Below the pieces are notes generated by a model that did no database searches, was not told the origin of the DNA, and was given only the letters and a program-made list of their open reading frames with translations. 64,000 bases of DNA from JAAUTS01 sp038250235. GTDB taxonomy: Bacteria > Verrucomicrobiota > Verrucomicrobiia > Methylacidiphilales > JAAUTS01. A program made the translations under genes and the position numbers. The stretch covers positions 1 to 64,000 of the forward strand of contig JBBSCO010000007.1 of the NCBI GenBank assembly GCA_038250235.1, written 5' to 3'. Below, piece after piece: positions 8,952 to 17,800 of the stretch (positions are counted from its first letter, which is position 1; every line of letters starts with the position of its first letter).

Positions 8952-9475
8952 GACATCAGGCGGAAACCGTGCAATCCCTGACCCGCTGGGAGAGCGACTG
9001 TATTCTGGGGTCTGCTTCGTTTCTTCCTGTGTACCCTGAATTGGGTAATCCCGGAGGTGCTTTGAAATTGTGCTATGATGGAGATCGTTTGATTTCACCC
9101 AGTGACGAAAAGACAGCCGCGATGGTTCATGAAGCTATCGGGGAGGGGAGCTTTTTTGCCGGGCAAAATGGATACTTATCGGATTTGTTGCGTCCGGAAA
9201 ATAAGGAAACAATGCCGCGTGGATGGGAGACCCGGCTGAAACAGATGGATGCGGGTTTTCTTTTGAGCTCCCTTCACACTTTGGATCTTGCTGTGGTGAA
9301 ACTTCAGACAGGCAGGGATAAGGCTCAGGTTTTGCTTGGGCAAAGGCTGGATTTGAATTTACTATCCTGGGAAGAGATAAAAAGGTATCTGGATCGGACA
9401 CCGATGACTGAGGAGAAGATACTTCTTAGCAATCAAAGGCTGTCGAATTTGAAAGGCAGAGATTTCTATGAGTGA
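8933..9475 (+). CDS. DUF6036-like nucleotidyltransferase-fold protein
   Basis: 180 residues from ATG 8933, chosen because it overlaps the stop of the preceding small gene; the open frame further upstream reads unlike protein. The text DCILGSASFLPVYPEL, ALKLCYDGDRLIS, IGEGSFFAGQNGYLSDLLRPE, and DLAVVKLQTGRDK follows the pattern of DUF6036/AbiEii-like nucleotidyltransferase-fold proteins, in which a GS(A/S) motif precedes acidic residues and a 'DLalvKL..gR.KD' helix closes the domain. The usual catalytic DxD is not obvious. Its end overlaps the DUF456 gene by 8 bases. Possibly half of a two-gene toxin-antitoxin-like unit; that is speculative. Confidence 0.6.
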   Translation: MRLQALRHQAETVQSLTRWESDCILGSASFLPVYPELGNPGGALKLCYDGDRLISPSDEKTAAMVHEAIGEGSFFAGQNGYLSDLLRPENKETMPRGWETRLKQMDAGFLLSSLHTLDLAVVKLQTGRDKAQVLLGQRLDLNLLSWEEIKRYLDRTPMTEEKILLSNQRLSNLKGRDFYE

Positions 9476-9950
9476 AACCATCGGCTGGATACTGAGTTTG
9501 GTCTTGATTCTAGCGGGTCTGGCGGGGTTGATTCTTCCCGTACTGCCCGGATTGCCGCTGGTTTGGCTCGGGATATTGGCCCACAAACTGTTTATTCCCG
9601 GAATGCTCTCGTGGTGGACGGTGGTGTTGTTGGGGCTTTTGGTGGGGGTGGCAGCCCTGGTGGAGTGGTTCAGCGGGATTTGGGGAGCGAGGGCTTTCGG
9701 CTCGGGGAAGTGGGGGATGTGGGGGGCGGTGGCAGGTGGGTTGGTCGGGCTTTTCTTTGGATTGCCAGGGCTGTTGATCGGGCCTTTGCTGGGGGCTTTT
9801 CTCTTTGAATGGTTGATTGGAAAGAAAAAGAAACGTGAAGCGGGAAAAGCGATGGTGGGGGTGGCGGCAGGGATTGTTGCCTCCGGAATTTTCAAGATAG
9901 GTGCCGCTGCCGTGATGTTGGTCTGGGTTGTGGTGGATCTTTTTGTCTAA
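9468..9950 (+). CDS. DUF456 membrane protein
   Basis: 160 residues, strongly hydrophobic with about four to five membrane segments and many glycines. The opening LVLILAGLAGLILPVLPGLPLVWLG, with its PxLPG turn, and the later LFFGLPGLLIGPLLGAF are the repeated signatures of DUF456. The function of the family is unknown. A Lys-rich loop (KKKKRE) sits near residue 120. Start ATG 9468 overlaps the end of the previous gene by 8 bases, indicating translational coupling. Confidence 0.85.
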   Translation: MSETIGWILSLVLILAGLAGLILPVLPGLPLVWLGILAHKLFIPGMLSWWTVVLLGLLVGVAALVEWFSGIWGARAFGSGKWGMWGAVAGGLVGLFFGLPGLLIGPLLGAFLFEWLIGKKKKREAGKAMVGVAAGIVASGIFKIGAAAVMLVWVVVDLFV

Positions 9951-10080
9951 AAAACTCAGAAATGTTGCCCCGGACGATGTGAAAATTCGCGAACAGGGAA
10001 AAGAAGGATTTCACTGACAGCTTCTATGAAAAGAATTCCGGATTACTGCCCTTTCGCGTGTTTCGCGGGCCAGGAGATTT

Positions 10081-10827
10081 TTAAAGTCCCAGCTTGGGTC
10101 CATTCACCTTTAGCCAGGATTCCGACTCGCGATAGCGGGGGCAGACTTTTTCAACCAAGGCCCAAAAGCGTGAGGAATGGTTCATTTCTTTAAGGTGCAT
10201 GAGTTCGTGCAGGATGATGTAGTCCCGGACGCTTACAGGAGTTTGGATGAGGCGCCAGTTCAGGGAGATATTGCCCCGGGTGGAGCAGGATCCCCAGCGG
10301 CTGCTCTGGTTGCGGACTGTTACCCGGAGAAACTGCAGGCCGTGTTCCGCTGCCAATTCCCCGACACGAGGTGGGAGTTCCAGTTTGGCTATTTTCTGGA
10401 GCCAAGCCTGAACCAGGGGCCGTAAATTTCCCGACATATCCTTGACGGGAATGCGCTGGTTTCCCAAGAGCACAAACTGGCGGGTGCCGTCGCATTCTGC
10501 TCCCAGAACGTGGCTCTCGCCGCGAAGAAGAACTTCTGTTCCGGGCGACCAACTGCGTTGGGGAACCACCACGGCGTCCATCCGCCGGAGTTGGCGTTCG
10601 ATCCAAGTGCTGCGGCTGCGGGCGAACTCCATGGCATCGCCCAGATTGCCGCGGCGGGGCAGGGTCAGGGAGATGCTGCGGTCGGAACGGACGTAAAGCA
10701 GATAACGGCGTGCGCGGGGATTACGGCGGATATGGACTGGAAGGCGTTTGGAACCGACTTCAACCCAGTCCAGAGGTTTGACCGGGGGTTCCGGTTTCTG
10801 GAAAAGGAAAGACAGCTGGCCGAACAT
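10081..10827 (-). CDS. YgjP-like zinc metallopeptidase (DUF45)
   Basis: 248 residues, with the domain order of COG1451/YgjP. A beta-rich N-terminal half (SISLTLPRRGN, SRSTWIERQLRRM) leads into SSRWGSCSTRGNISLNWRL, the family's conserved segment, and then the gluzincin-like site HELMHLKEMNH with zinc ligands His207, His211 and His217 and catalytic Glu208. Such proteins resemble SprT/WSS1 proteases and are linked to UTP or protein processing in different reports; the substrate is unknown. The gene is monocistronic. A short CGCAAAGACGCAAAG stretch lies about 20 bases upstream of its start. Confidence 0.88.
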   Translation of the reverse strand: MFGQLSFLFQKPEPPVKPLDWVEVGSKRLPVHIRRNPRARRYLLYVRSDRSISLTLPRRGNLGDAMEFARSRSTWIERQLRRMDAVVVPQRSWSPGTEVLLRGESHVLGAECDGTRQFVLLGNQRIPVKDMSGNLRPLVQAWLQKIAKLELPPRVGELAAEHGLQFLRVTVRNQSSRWGSCSTRGNISLNWRLIQTPVSVRDYIILHELMHLKEMNHSSRFWALVEKVCPRYRESESWLKVNGPKLGL

Positions 10828-10995
10828 GGGGAGAGTTTAAGAAAATAACGCAAAGACGCAAAGGGTTTAAGGCGCGAATTTTACAAAATAAAACTTGGGA
10901 CAGTAGAATCAACAAGTGTGTTTTGATTCCACTTTGTGCGTTCTTTTAATCGGCGCCTAATTGCCTGAGCCCACGTTGCGGCCAACATTCTTGGC

Positions 10996-12549
10996 TCACA
11001 TCAGGTTCGCGGCGACATCGGCCATTTCGCTGCGTTCGCCTTTGAAGAGATTGATATGGGCCATGAAATGTTGTCCCTGCAGTTTGCTGCGGGTGTAGAC
11101 CAGCCCGTTGGTGTTGGCGTCAACGTAGGGATTATCGATTTGGGCCAGATCCCCGATGAGGATGAGTTTGCTTCCTTTACTCATGCGGGTGACCAGGGTT
11201 TTGGCCTCGTGGGGTGTCAATTGCTGGGCTTCGTCCACGATGAAGACTGAGTTCGGGATGGAGCGTCCGCGAATGTGGGCGATGGCTTCGATTTCCAGGG
11301 TTCCATTGGCCAGCAGGGGCTCGTAGGGGCGGAGGGCTTTCCCGCTGCCGTGGTTGAGAGCGTGGCCGTTGTCGCTGTGATGGCCGTTTCCGTTCAACAA
11401 GAGATCGGCTTTGCGGCCGCTTTGGCGTTTTCCATCGAATTGCTCGGGTTTTTTTGGTTTGGCCAGGAGGAGTTCCAAGGCGTCGTAGGCGGGCTGAACC
11501 CAAGGCTGCATTTTTTCCTCCTTGGAACCGGGCAGGAATCCGATATCCCGACCGGTGGGCATGATGACGCGCGTAATGAGGAGCTTGTCGTAGTCGCCGT
11601 TTTGCACCTGTTGCAGGCCGCCTCCCACGCTGAGGAGTGTTTTGCCGGTTCCGGCTTTTCCGTAAACCGTGATCAGGCAGATGTTGGGGTCATAGAGAGC
11701 ATCGAGGAGAAAGCGCTGGCCCAGGTTGGCTGCCTTGAAGCTGCGTCCGCCGCGGATGTTGACGACTTCCTGGCGCAACCGCACGAAAATGCCGTCGGCT
11801 TCATGACGGGCGGGAATCCCGTGGCTCAGGTCTTCTTTGTTGCGAAGAAGGACGTACTGGTTGGGATGGAATTTTTTACCTTCAGGTAAAACGATTGTTC
11901 CGCTGCTGGCAAAGGCCTGGATTTTGTGTCCAATAATGTCGAGGCACTCGTATTCTTCCGACTGGGCCTTTTTCTGGGTGCGGCGGATATCGGAATCTTC
12001 GACGTAATCTGTGCGGTAGTCCTGCGCGTCCAGACCCAGAGCCTTGGCCTTGAGCTGCATGTTGAGGTCTTTGGTGACCAGGATGGTGGGAGGCGTCTGG
12101 GTGTCCGCTACATAGGCGGCGGTGGCCAGGATGCGGTTGTCTGCCAGTTCGAAATCCCGGAATAGATTGCGGAGTTTTTGAAAACGGGGGGAGTCGGAGG
12201 TGGTGAACCAGTGGCCGTTTTCGAAGCGGAGGGCCCGGTTGATGGCGACCTGGATGCGGCCCCCGTTGGGCAGGGCGACACCGGTCTGCATTTCTTTGGC
12301 ACTTTTAAAAATTTCAGAAAGGCTGCGGTGGACTTCCCGGGCGTTGGCCCCCCGGGTGGTTGATTCCCCCTTGAAACGATCCAACTCTTCCAGAACTTCC
12401 ACCGGCAGCCAGACGGTGTTTTCTTCAAATTCAAAGATGGATCGTGGATCGTGGATGAGGACGTTGGTGTCGAGGACGTATTGTTTGATCCTGGTATTGA
12501 TCTTGGTTTTGAGTTTACGGCGTTTGACGGGAGTGGCGGCTTGAATCAT
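10996..12549 (-). CDS. PhoH-family ATPase with N-terminal PIN domain
   Basis: 517 residues from ATG 12549; a longer frame to 12585 exists, but the best ribosome site falls inside it. The N-terminal PIN domain starts at YVLDTNVLIHDP and includes DNRILATA and TILVTKDLNMQLKAKALGL, giving the four acidic residues of a PIN nuclease. The C-terminal PhoH domain has Walker A (YGKAGTGKTLLSV) and Walker B (VFIVDEAQQLTPHE), with MPTGRDIGFLPGS between. PhoH2-type PIN-PhoH proteins are ATP-dependent RNA helicase/RNases. An insert rich in Lys, Gly, His and Asn sits around residue 390 between the Walker motifs and looks disordered. Confidence 0.92.
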   Translation of the reverse strand: MIQAATPVKRRKLKTKINTRIKQYVLDTNVLIHDPRSIFEFEENTVWLPVEVLEELDRFKGESTTRGANAREVHRSLSEIFKSAKEMQTGVALPNGGRIQVAINRALRFENGHWFTTSDSPRFQKLRNLFRDFELADNRILATAAYVADTQTPPTILVTKDLNMQLKAKALGLDAQDYRTDYVEDSDIRRTQKKAQSEEYECLDIIGHKIQAFASSGTIVLPEGKKFHPNQYVLLRNKEDLSHGIPARHEADGIFVRLRQEVVNIRGGRSFKAANLGQRFLLDALYDPNICLITVYGKAGTGKTLLSVGGGLQQVQNGDYDKLLITRVIMPTGRDIGFLPGSKEEKMQPWVQPAYDALELLLAKPKKPEQFDGKRQSGRKADLLLNGNGHHSDNGHALNHGSGKALRPYEPLLANGTLEIEAIAHIRGRSIPNSVFIVDEAQQLTPHEAKTLVTRMSKGSKLILIGDLAQIDNPYVDANTNGLVYTRSKLQGQHFMAHINLFKGERSEMADVAANLM

Positions 12550-12564
12550 GATAATCGTTTCTTT

Positions 12565-12569
12565 CCTCC
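12565..12569 (-). promoter_or_regulatory. Ribosome binding site of PIN-PhoH gene
   Basis: A perfect GGAGG lies 15 bases before ATG 12549. The gap is long, but no better start exists closer, and the site argues against the longer reading from 12585. Confidence 0.5.
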
Positions 12570-12783
12570 AAAAGTTGACCGGCATCCAAGAGATACTCGT
12601 ATTCGCGTTTTTGTACAGATTAAAGATCTGTTTTTCATAAGTTGTTTTCTGAATGTGTCAATTAGAAGGCAGAGCTGTATAAAATCAAATGCCGTGCCGT
12701 GCCGTGCCCTGCAGGGGGACTGTTGATATCCTGCACCAAAGAGATTGTGGACGGACGCAGAATCCTCTTAGATCACGGAACCC

Positions 12784-14235
12784 ATGGGTAAAAAAAGTGC
12801 CATTTTCTTTGTTGTTTTCACGGCAAGCTTCCTTCAACTGCTGCCAGGAAAATCTTTTCAGCCCCTGGAAGTCCCAGGTCAGACCTTTCGTCTGATCCCG
12901 GAATCGGAGCGTTCCCTGCACCGTCTGGTTGTCGGACTGGAGGCCAACTCGACCAAAGCCTATATGGTGCCGGGTGCGTGGGCTTCGACTCCTGAGAACA
13001 AGGAGCGGATCCGGCGATTGAGGCGGGAGTTGTACATGATCCAGTTTGAGCTGGTGCATGGAAACCTGTTGAAGGTGCTTCCCGGGCACACCAGACTTTT
13101 TGTGGCGGTTCCAGATCCGGAGTTTGTGGTGGAGTCGCGTGCCAACGAGGCCGAATTGTTCACGACCTATCTCAAAACCCATGCTGGATGGAGTGAGGAT
13201 CAGATCAAGAAGCGGGTGTCGTTTTTTGAAGTTCCTGAAGTCCTTCTTTTCCCACAGGACATGGCGGAAATTCTGGGCCGTGATGACAAGGGAAGGCTGG
13301 TTCTGGGGGTAGGGGAGGACGGGCCAGCAGTCTACAAGCAGGCGGCCATGAAGCTGGCCCAGGATTTCCCACAGGATTTCCAGGTTCATGAAATTCCCAA
13401 ACTCAACACGGAAGGTGGTGATATGGAGATTGTCTGGCGCCCGGATGGCACGATCGGCTTGATGGTCGGGCAGAACCGTCTGAGGCGTTATCTGCAAAAT
13501 AAGAAAAATCTTGTTCTTCAGGGACGGAAAATTCCTCCGGAGTGGATCAGTGAAGCCCTCAAAGGGTTTGGGGACGGTTTTTTCGGATTGCCGATCCAGG
13601 TTTTGGGAAGGAAGGAACTGGAGGATCCCCGATATATTTCCACCGAGGTTTTTCATATTGATATGGTCGTCAATATCCTCCGGGGGAAGAATGGAGTGAC
13701 CGGGTTTGTCCCTTCTTATGAAAAAGATCCCGTGGATGCCTACACCGAGCTGCCTTTGGGTGCGGATATCGTCAGGCGCGCCCAGCGTTTTTATGACGAG
13801 GTGGCCCAGGATCTCAAACAAAGCGGGTACAACATTGTCAGACTACCCTTCAGGGATCACCCCATCCGCAACCCGGTCAATGTGGGGAAATTTACGGACC
13901 CAGTTACCGGAAAGCCGACCATTTTCCTTGCCAAATTCCCCTATCACTATTCTACCGAAAAAAATAAGCCTTCCGTGCAGTCCGGGCTTCAGCAGATCAT
14001 TTACGGAATGGAGGATGCCCTCGAACTCTGGAGGAAGGAGCCATCGGACGTGAACTGGAGCGGGTTGGAAAAGGCAATGGAGGCTGTCTGGAAGGAGCTT
14101 GGAAAAGTGGAGTCGAGTGCGAATCCTATCTTTGATGCCCAGGCTCTTATCTACCGCGAGAACGGCATCAATGTCATTCCTGTGATCAGTTATCCGAGCA
14201 GTGAAGGGGGCATCCATTGCCTGCTGCTCAAATAA
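12784..14235 (+). CDS. Secreted deiminase/amidinotransferase-fold (GME) protein
   Basis: 483 residues with a signal peptide (KKSAIFFVVFTASFLQLLPG). Three separated motifs fit the guanidine-modifying (pentein) fold: EGGDMEIVW (Glu211-Asp214), FHIDMVVNIL (His291) and GGIHCLLLK at the very C-terminus (Cys479). In agmatine and peptidylarginine deiminases the same Asp, His and Cys form the active site, with the Cys in a GGIHC loop. The protein ends only five residues after the Cys, shorter than in most agmatine deiminases. It probably acts in the periplasm or outside on a guanidino compound or arginine side chain. The substrate is not known. It is convergent with and overlaps the sulfotransferase gene by 8 bases. 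Confidence 0.7.
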   Translation: MGKKSAIFFVVFTASFLQLLPGKSFQPLEVPGQTFRLIPESERSLHRLVVGLEANSTKAYMVPGAWASTPENKERIRRLRRELYMIQFELVHGNLLKVLPGHTRLFVAVPDPEFVVESRANEAELFTTYLKTHAGWSEDQIKKRVSFFEVPEVLLFPQDMAEILGRDDKGRLVLGVGEDGPAVYKQAAMKLAQDFPQDFQVHEIPKLNTEGGDMEIVWRPDGTIGLMVGQNRLRRYLQNKKNLVLQGRKIPPEWISEALKGFGDGFFGLPIQVLGRKELEDPRYISTEVFHIDMVVNILRGKNGVTGFVPSYEKDPVDAYTELPLGADIVRRAQRFYDEVAQDLKQSGYNIVRLPFRDHPIRNPVNVGKFTDPVTGKPTIFLAKFPYHYSTEKNKPSVQSGLQQIIYGMEDALELWRKEPSDVNWSGLEKAMEAVWKELGKVESSANPIFDAQALIYRENGINVIPVISYPSSEGGIHCLLLK

Positions 14236-14941
14236 GTCCGGGGTTCTTCCCCATGCCATATCCCATATCCTCCATGGCCCGGGAATGATGCAGCCAGAAC
14301 AGCACTTCATCTTCATCTGTCCAGGTCAGTGGTCTTTGCCAGACCGGCATGCGATTCTGCTCAAAAGCAGGACATGCGGCCATAATGTCAACGTGAATTT
14401 CTGTCCAATCTTTGGTGAGTGGCTGCGGAAGGTTCAGAAAGCAGGCCAGTTTCTCTACTAGTTCGTTGGAACCATTCAAAAGTTCTTCATAACGCATGAT
14501 AAGCCGGGGTGCTTCGGGACGGGATTTCCACGCGAAGTAATGTTCCTGCCATGAACCGATGGCGTGTTCGCCCTGAATCAACGACTTCAACGCCGGGACG
14601 TCGTTGGGATAATAACTGCGTGTATAGTCCGTAAAACTGCTCAGGCAGGAACGTCCGTCGCGGATGATATGGATGCATGGGGAAGAATCCAGAGGAAGGT
14701 CATGGGTTTTGATCAGCGTGAGGGAGGGGGAGGCCATGGCCTTGGCATAAAAGTTCACCCAGGGTCCGGGGATGGCTTCTTGTTCCATGAAGGCCTTTTT
14801 TTGGGCGTTCCGGATCCCTTGGCCCAGGGCGACCCCATCCGGTTCATGAAGATTGAAGGTTCTCAGATCAAAAGCCGCGCGAAGGATAATGCGGAGGACG
14901 TCGCATCCGGATCTGGGATAGGAGGCAAGCCAGCAAATCAT
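14228..14941 (-). CDS. Sulfotransferase-like protein
   Basis: About 237 residues from ATG 14941, whose MICWLASYPRSG puts the PAPS 5'-phosphosulfate loop at the N-terminus as usual; an in-frame TTG at 15022 would add 27 residues. CIHIIRDGRSCLSSFTDY contains the 3'-phosphate-binding RDGR...S motif. LIMRYEELL and the C-terminal helical region fit the sulfotransferase fold. The acceptor is unknown; membrane-bound or extracellular polysaccharide is plausible because it follows a TPR and a PEP-CTERM gene on the same strand. The SYPRSGCD loop replaces the common GNTWLR with CDVLR, so activity should not be assumed. Confidence 0.75.
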   Translation of the reverse strand: MICWLASYPRSGCDVLRIILRAAFDLRTFNLHEPDGVALGQGIRNAQKKAFMEQEAIPGPWVNFYAKAMASPSLTLIKTHDLPLDSSPCIHIIRDGRSCLSSFTDYTRSYYPNDVPALKSLIQGEHAIGSWQEHYFAWKSRPEAPRLIMRYEELLNGSNELVEKLACFLNLPQPLTKDWTEIHVDIMAACPAFEQNRMPVWQRPLTWTDEDEVLFWLHHSRAMEDMGYGMGKNPGLI

Positions 14942-15052
14942 TTGGGGGGGAAGCTCTCTGCAATTGTAGAAAGGAACATGCTTGGCATGGAACAATTCGA
15001 GGACTTCAAAGTCAAGGGCCAAACCGCCTGGTTTCGAAGGAAGGCATAGAAA

Positions 15053-16765
15053 TTATCTTGCGGTGTTTTCCAGGCCGTTGTTCAGCCATTGCCGTTCTTC
15101 CGGGAGCAGGTTGCCCGCAGAGGCCTTGGCAAAACAGGCTTGTGCTTCGGAAGGTTTTTGATCGGCTTTCAGGAGCAGGCCTTCGTAAAGGGCGACTCCG
15201 GGATCGTTGCGCTGCTCGATTGTCAGTCCGCCGATCACCTGTAACCCCTCTTTGATCCGGCCCTCCTGATAGAGGAAAAAGGCGTAGGTGGAGACGGATG
15301 CCGGGTGATGGGGATAGCTTTGATAAACCTGAAGGGCGAGGTCTCCGGCCCGTTTGCTGTCCTGACGCAGAAGAAGAGCCAGGAAGGCGTAGTTGTTTTT
15401 GGCAACCGGATCTTCCGGCATGGCCTGTAGCTTTTTGAAGGCAAGGAGGAGCAGTCCCTGCGTGTTTCCCTCACGGTGGAAGCGTTTCATTAGTTGATCC
15501 CAGGCCATTTGCCGGTAAGAAATGGAAATCTCGGAAAGGCGCCACCAGACCTGTTCCACTTCATCCTGCCATTGCCACTTGTTCAGCAGTTGGGCAGCCA
15601 TAATAAGATCAAGTGGATTGTCCCTGAATTTGATCCAGGCCGCATCCCATGCCGCAGACGATTCAGGACTTTGGCGTCCCCGCAGAGAGCGGACGAGAAA
15701 AAGACGGCGGGCAAAATCAAAATCTTTCCAGTCCGACTTATCCAGTTCCTTCGTCAGGATTTCCCATTGGGCATTATCTACACGGATGTCAGCAGTGGCC
15801 ATGCGGATGGGGAGGATGTCCTGTTCTTTTGCCGGAAGGGTCTGGACCCATACGAGAGACTCCGCACCTTTTCCTCTTTGACGCATCCAGTTCATCCAGA
15901 TGGCGATATCCCGTGGATGGTTCTTCAGCCACTTTTTGGTTTTTACGAGGCTTTCCTGAAATGGTTGCGGTCCAAGCCGGCCGGACGCGTTCAACTGCCG
16001 CAGCCAGTCGTCGATACCCGCAGCCTCATTACGGCAGATGCGAACAGACCTCTGCCAGGCCTCATTCCATTCGCCATGATGTAGGGAATCCTCCACCAGT
16101 GCGCGACTGGCATCAATCCCATAGAGCGTTGATTCTTCAAGCGTCTGCAGGTTTTGACGCGCGGCTTTGCGCGCTGCGGGATCCGGGGAGCCAAGGGCAA
16201 AGACGGAGGCATTGATGGAATACAGGGTATTCGTGGGGTCGAGCCGGAGGGCTTCGGTAAAATGCAGTTCGGCCTTTTTCCGTTGCCCTGTTTTTGCGGC
16301 AATGCCCGCCATGAGGGAGTGGTAGGCAGCGTTATTACGGTCTTGTTCCGGAATTTGCCCAAGGGCGTAGGAGGCCATGTCGGAATTTCCGGAAACCAGA
16401 GCGGCCTTGGCCCACTTCAGATGGGTTTCTGTTTTGTCAGGTCTCAACTGCGCGGCCCGCAGGCGCCAGGCCAGGGTCTGGGGATTGCCGGCGGTTTCAT
16501 TCAAATCAGCCAGGAGTTCAGCGGCCGGAAAATAATCGGGATCGGAGCGGTAGGCTTCAAGGGCCCAGAACATGGCCAGTGTGTTGGCGGGTGCGTTCTC
16601 TGCGCGGACCAGAAAAATCCGGGAGCGAGCGAAGTGATATAGGGATGAGGCTTCCGACAGGAGAAAAACCGCCAGGACTACAACAAAGAGCCAAGCAACG
16701 GCTTTCCTTGAAAGCATCCAGGGTTGGGGAGCAGATTCCTGCACAAGGTCAGAGGCCGGCGTCAA
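15053..16765 (-). CDS. Membrane-anchored TPR protein, paralogue A
   Basis: 570 residues. One membrane segment (VAWLFVVVLAVFLLSE, about residues 23-39) anchors a long helical part with TPR-like repeats, for example AYHSLMAGIAAKTGQRKKAELHFTEALRLDPTN near residue 165 and NNYAFLALLL near 455. It closely resembles the protein at 52649-54292 along its whole length (shared 'YAL..IP', 'N.AT/S', 'YA...Y..G...EgL'), so the two are paralogues. The start overlaps the end of the PEP-CTERM gene by 17 bases, suggesting coupling. Role unknown; probably a periplasmic scaffold linked to its PEP-CTERM neighbour. Confidence 0.8.
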   Translation of the reverse strand: MTPASDLVQESAPQPWMLSRKAVAWLFVVVLAVFLLSEASSLYHFARSRIFLVRAENAPANTLAMFWALEAYRSDPDYFPAAELLADLNETAGNPQTLAWRLRAAQLRPDKTETHLKWAKAALVSGNSDMASYALGQIPEQDRNNAAYHSLMAGIAAKTGQRKKAELHFTEALRLDPTNTLYSINASVFALGSPDPAARKAARQNLQTLEESTLYGIDASRALVEDSLHHGEWNEAWQRSVRICRNEAAGIDDWLRQLNASGRLGPQPFQESLVKTKKWLKNHPRDIAIWMNWMRQRGKGAESLVWVQTLPAKEQDILPIRMATADIRVDNAQWEILTKELDKSDWKDFDFARRLFLVRSLRGRQSPESSAAWDAAWIKFRDNPLDLIMAAQLLNKWQWQDEVEQVWWRLSEISISYRQMAWDQLMKRFHREGNTQGLLLLAFKKLQAMPEDPVAKNNYAFLALLLRQDSKRAGDLALQVYQSYPHHPASVSTYAFFLYQEGRIKEGLQVIGGLTIEQRNDPGVALYEGLLLKADQKPSEAQACFAKASAGNLLPEERQWLNNGLENTAR

Positions 16766-17420
16766 AGGCCGGATCCGCCTTGCGGCGGCGGCGTTTGATC
16801 CAATGCCAAAAAGTCAGCCCAAGCACAAGGAAGGCGGCGGCATAGGTTGAGGGCTCGGGCACGACGATCAAAGAAACATCGTCGACGTTGATGGGATCGG
16901 AGAGGTTGATTTGGAAACGATAGGTTCCGGGCCCGAAATAAATGGAGGTGGTGTCGTTCTGCACCACCCAGTTTTCGGGCATGACAGTCACGTTCGCACC
17001 GGTGTAAAGAACGGTGTTGCTTGTATTCAGAATGGCAAAGTTACTCGGTGTGGTGTTAGATCCGGTGTCGCGGCCGCCCCAGGCCACGCTGATTTCAAAA
17101 AAACCTCCCACGGTGGTGGTAAAATCCTGAAAGGCAAGGACGGGTGGATTGGGAAAAGAACCTATTCCGGTTCCGTCAAAAAATTGGCTCCCGCTGTGGG
17201 GCAGAAGGGTAAAGCCGCCCACGCCAGACGCACTGTTTATCTGGAGATTGGAGTAGGCTGACCCCAGCACGACTGTCCAATTGGGGGGGATGGTTCCCAC
17301 GTTGTTGCCTGAGACGGTTCCGCTAACGGTTGTTTCGAAGCCACCGTTGACAATGAGGTTGGCTCTGGCCGAAGCCAGTCCGAAGAGGAAAATCAACACG
17401 ATGGTAGAACGAAGGGACAT
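16749..17420 (-). CDS. PEP-CTERM sorting-domain secreted protein A
   Basis: 223 residues from ATG 17420 (MSLRSTIVLIFLFG); an upstream in-frame start at 17453 adds 11 residues. A signal peptide ends near ASARA, and the mature part opens with NLIVNGGFET, the start of DUF642/carbohydrate-binding-like PEP-CTERM proteins. The C-terminus is VVPEPSTYAAAFLVLG, a membrane segment, then KRRRRK: a full PEP-CTERM signal for exosortase handling. A nine-residue tail (ADPAFDAGL) follows the basic cluster, which is unusual. No exosortase gene is in the window. The protein at 54346-55134 has the same overall plan. Confidence 0.85.
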   Translation of the reverse strand: MSLRSTIVLIFLFGLASARANLIVNGGFETTVSGTVSGNNVGTIPPNWTVVLGSAYSNLQINSASGVGGFTLLPHSGSQFFDGTGIGSFPNPPVLAFQDFTTTVGGFFEISVAWGGRDTGSNTTPSNFAILNTSNTVLYTGANVTVMPENWVVQNDTTSIYFGPGTYRFQINLSDPINVDDVSLIVVPEPSTYAAAFLVLGLTFWHWIKRRRRKADPAFDAGL

Positions 17421-17453
17421 AAATTTGTTTGATTTGAAAATCGTTTGGAACAA

Positions 17454-17800
17454 TTTTTATCTTACAACAGCAAAGAAGCCTAGTCCAATCAAACCCGGGT
17501 CTTCCTTTCTTAACGGAGCCCGTGCCACCCAGTTGGTGGTTATCGAAGTAGGTCCGGATAATGTTGCAAGTTGCAGGATGTGAGTTGAGTCACCGTGCAG
17601 AAATTGCAGCGTGAATCAGGCGATAGTTCAGAGGGGGACGGCCAAAGCTCCAAGAAATATGTGAAGTTAGTAAATCCGATGATGTGATAGCGGGGTTCAT
17701 CATCCACAATTAGGAAAGTCAGGCCGTTGCCGCTGGAAAGCTGGCTTTTTCCAACGAGGATATTCTCCGCGTTTGGTGAAATATTCCAGGCAGGCAGACT
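17454..17800. other. 347-base stretch without a credible gene
   Basis: Lies between the PEP-CTERM gene and mobile element copy 1. On the minus strand a frame contains SGNGLTFLIVDDEPRYHIIG, which reads somewhat like protein, but it begins inside the mobile element and has no plausible start or partner. It may be a gene remnant or plain intergenic DNA. I see no terminator or RNA gene here. Confidence 0.5.

Noticed and set aside
12691..12708. GTGCC tandem repeat before the deiminase-like gene
   Set aside because: Three units; too short to call.
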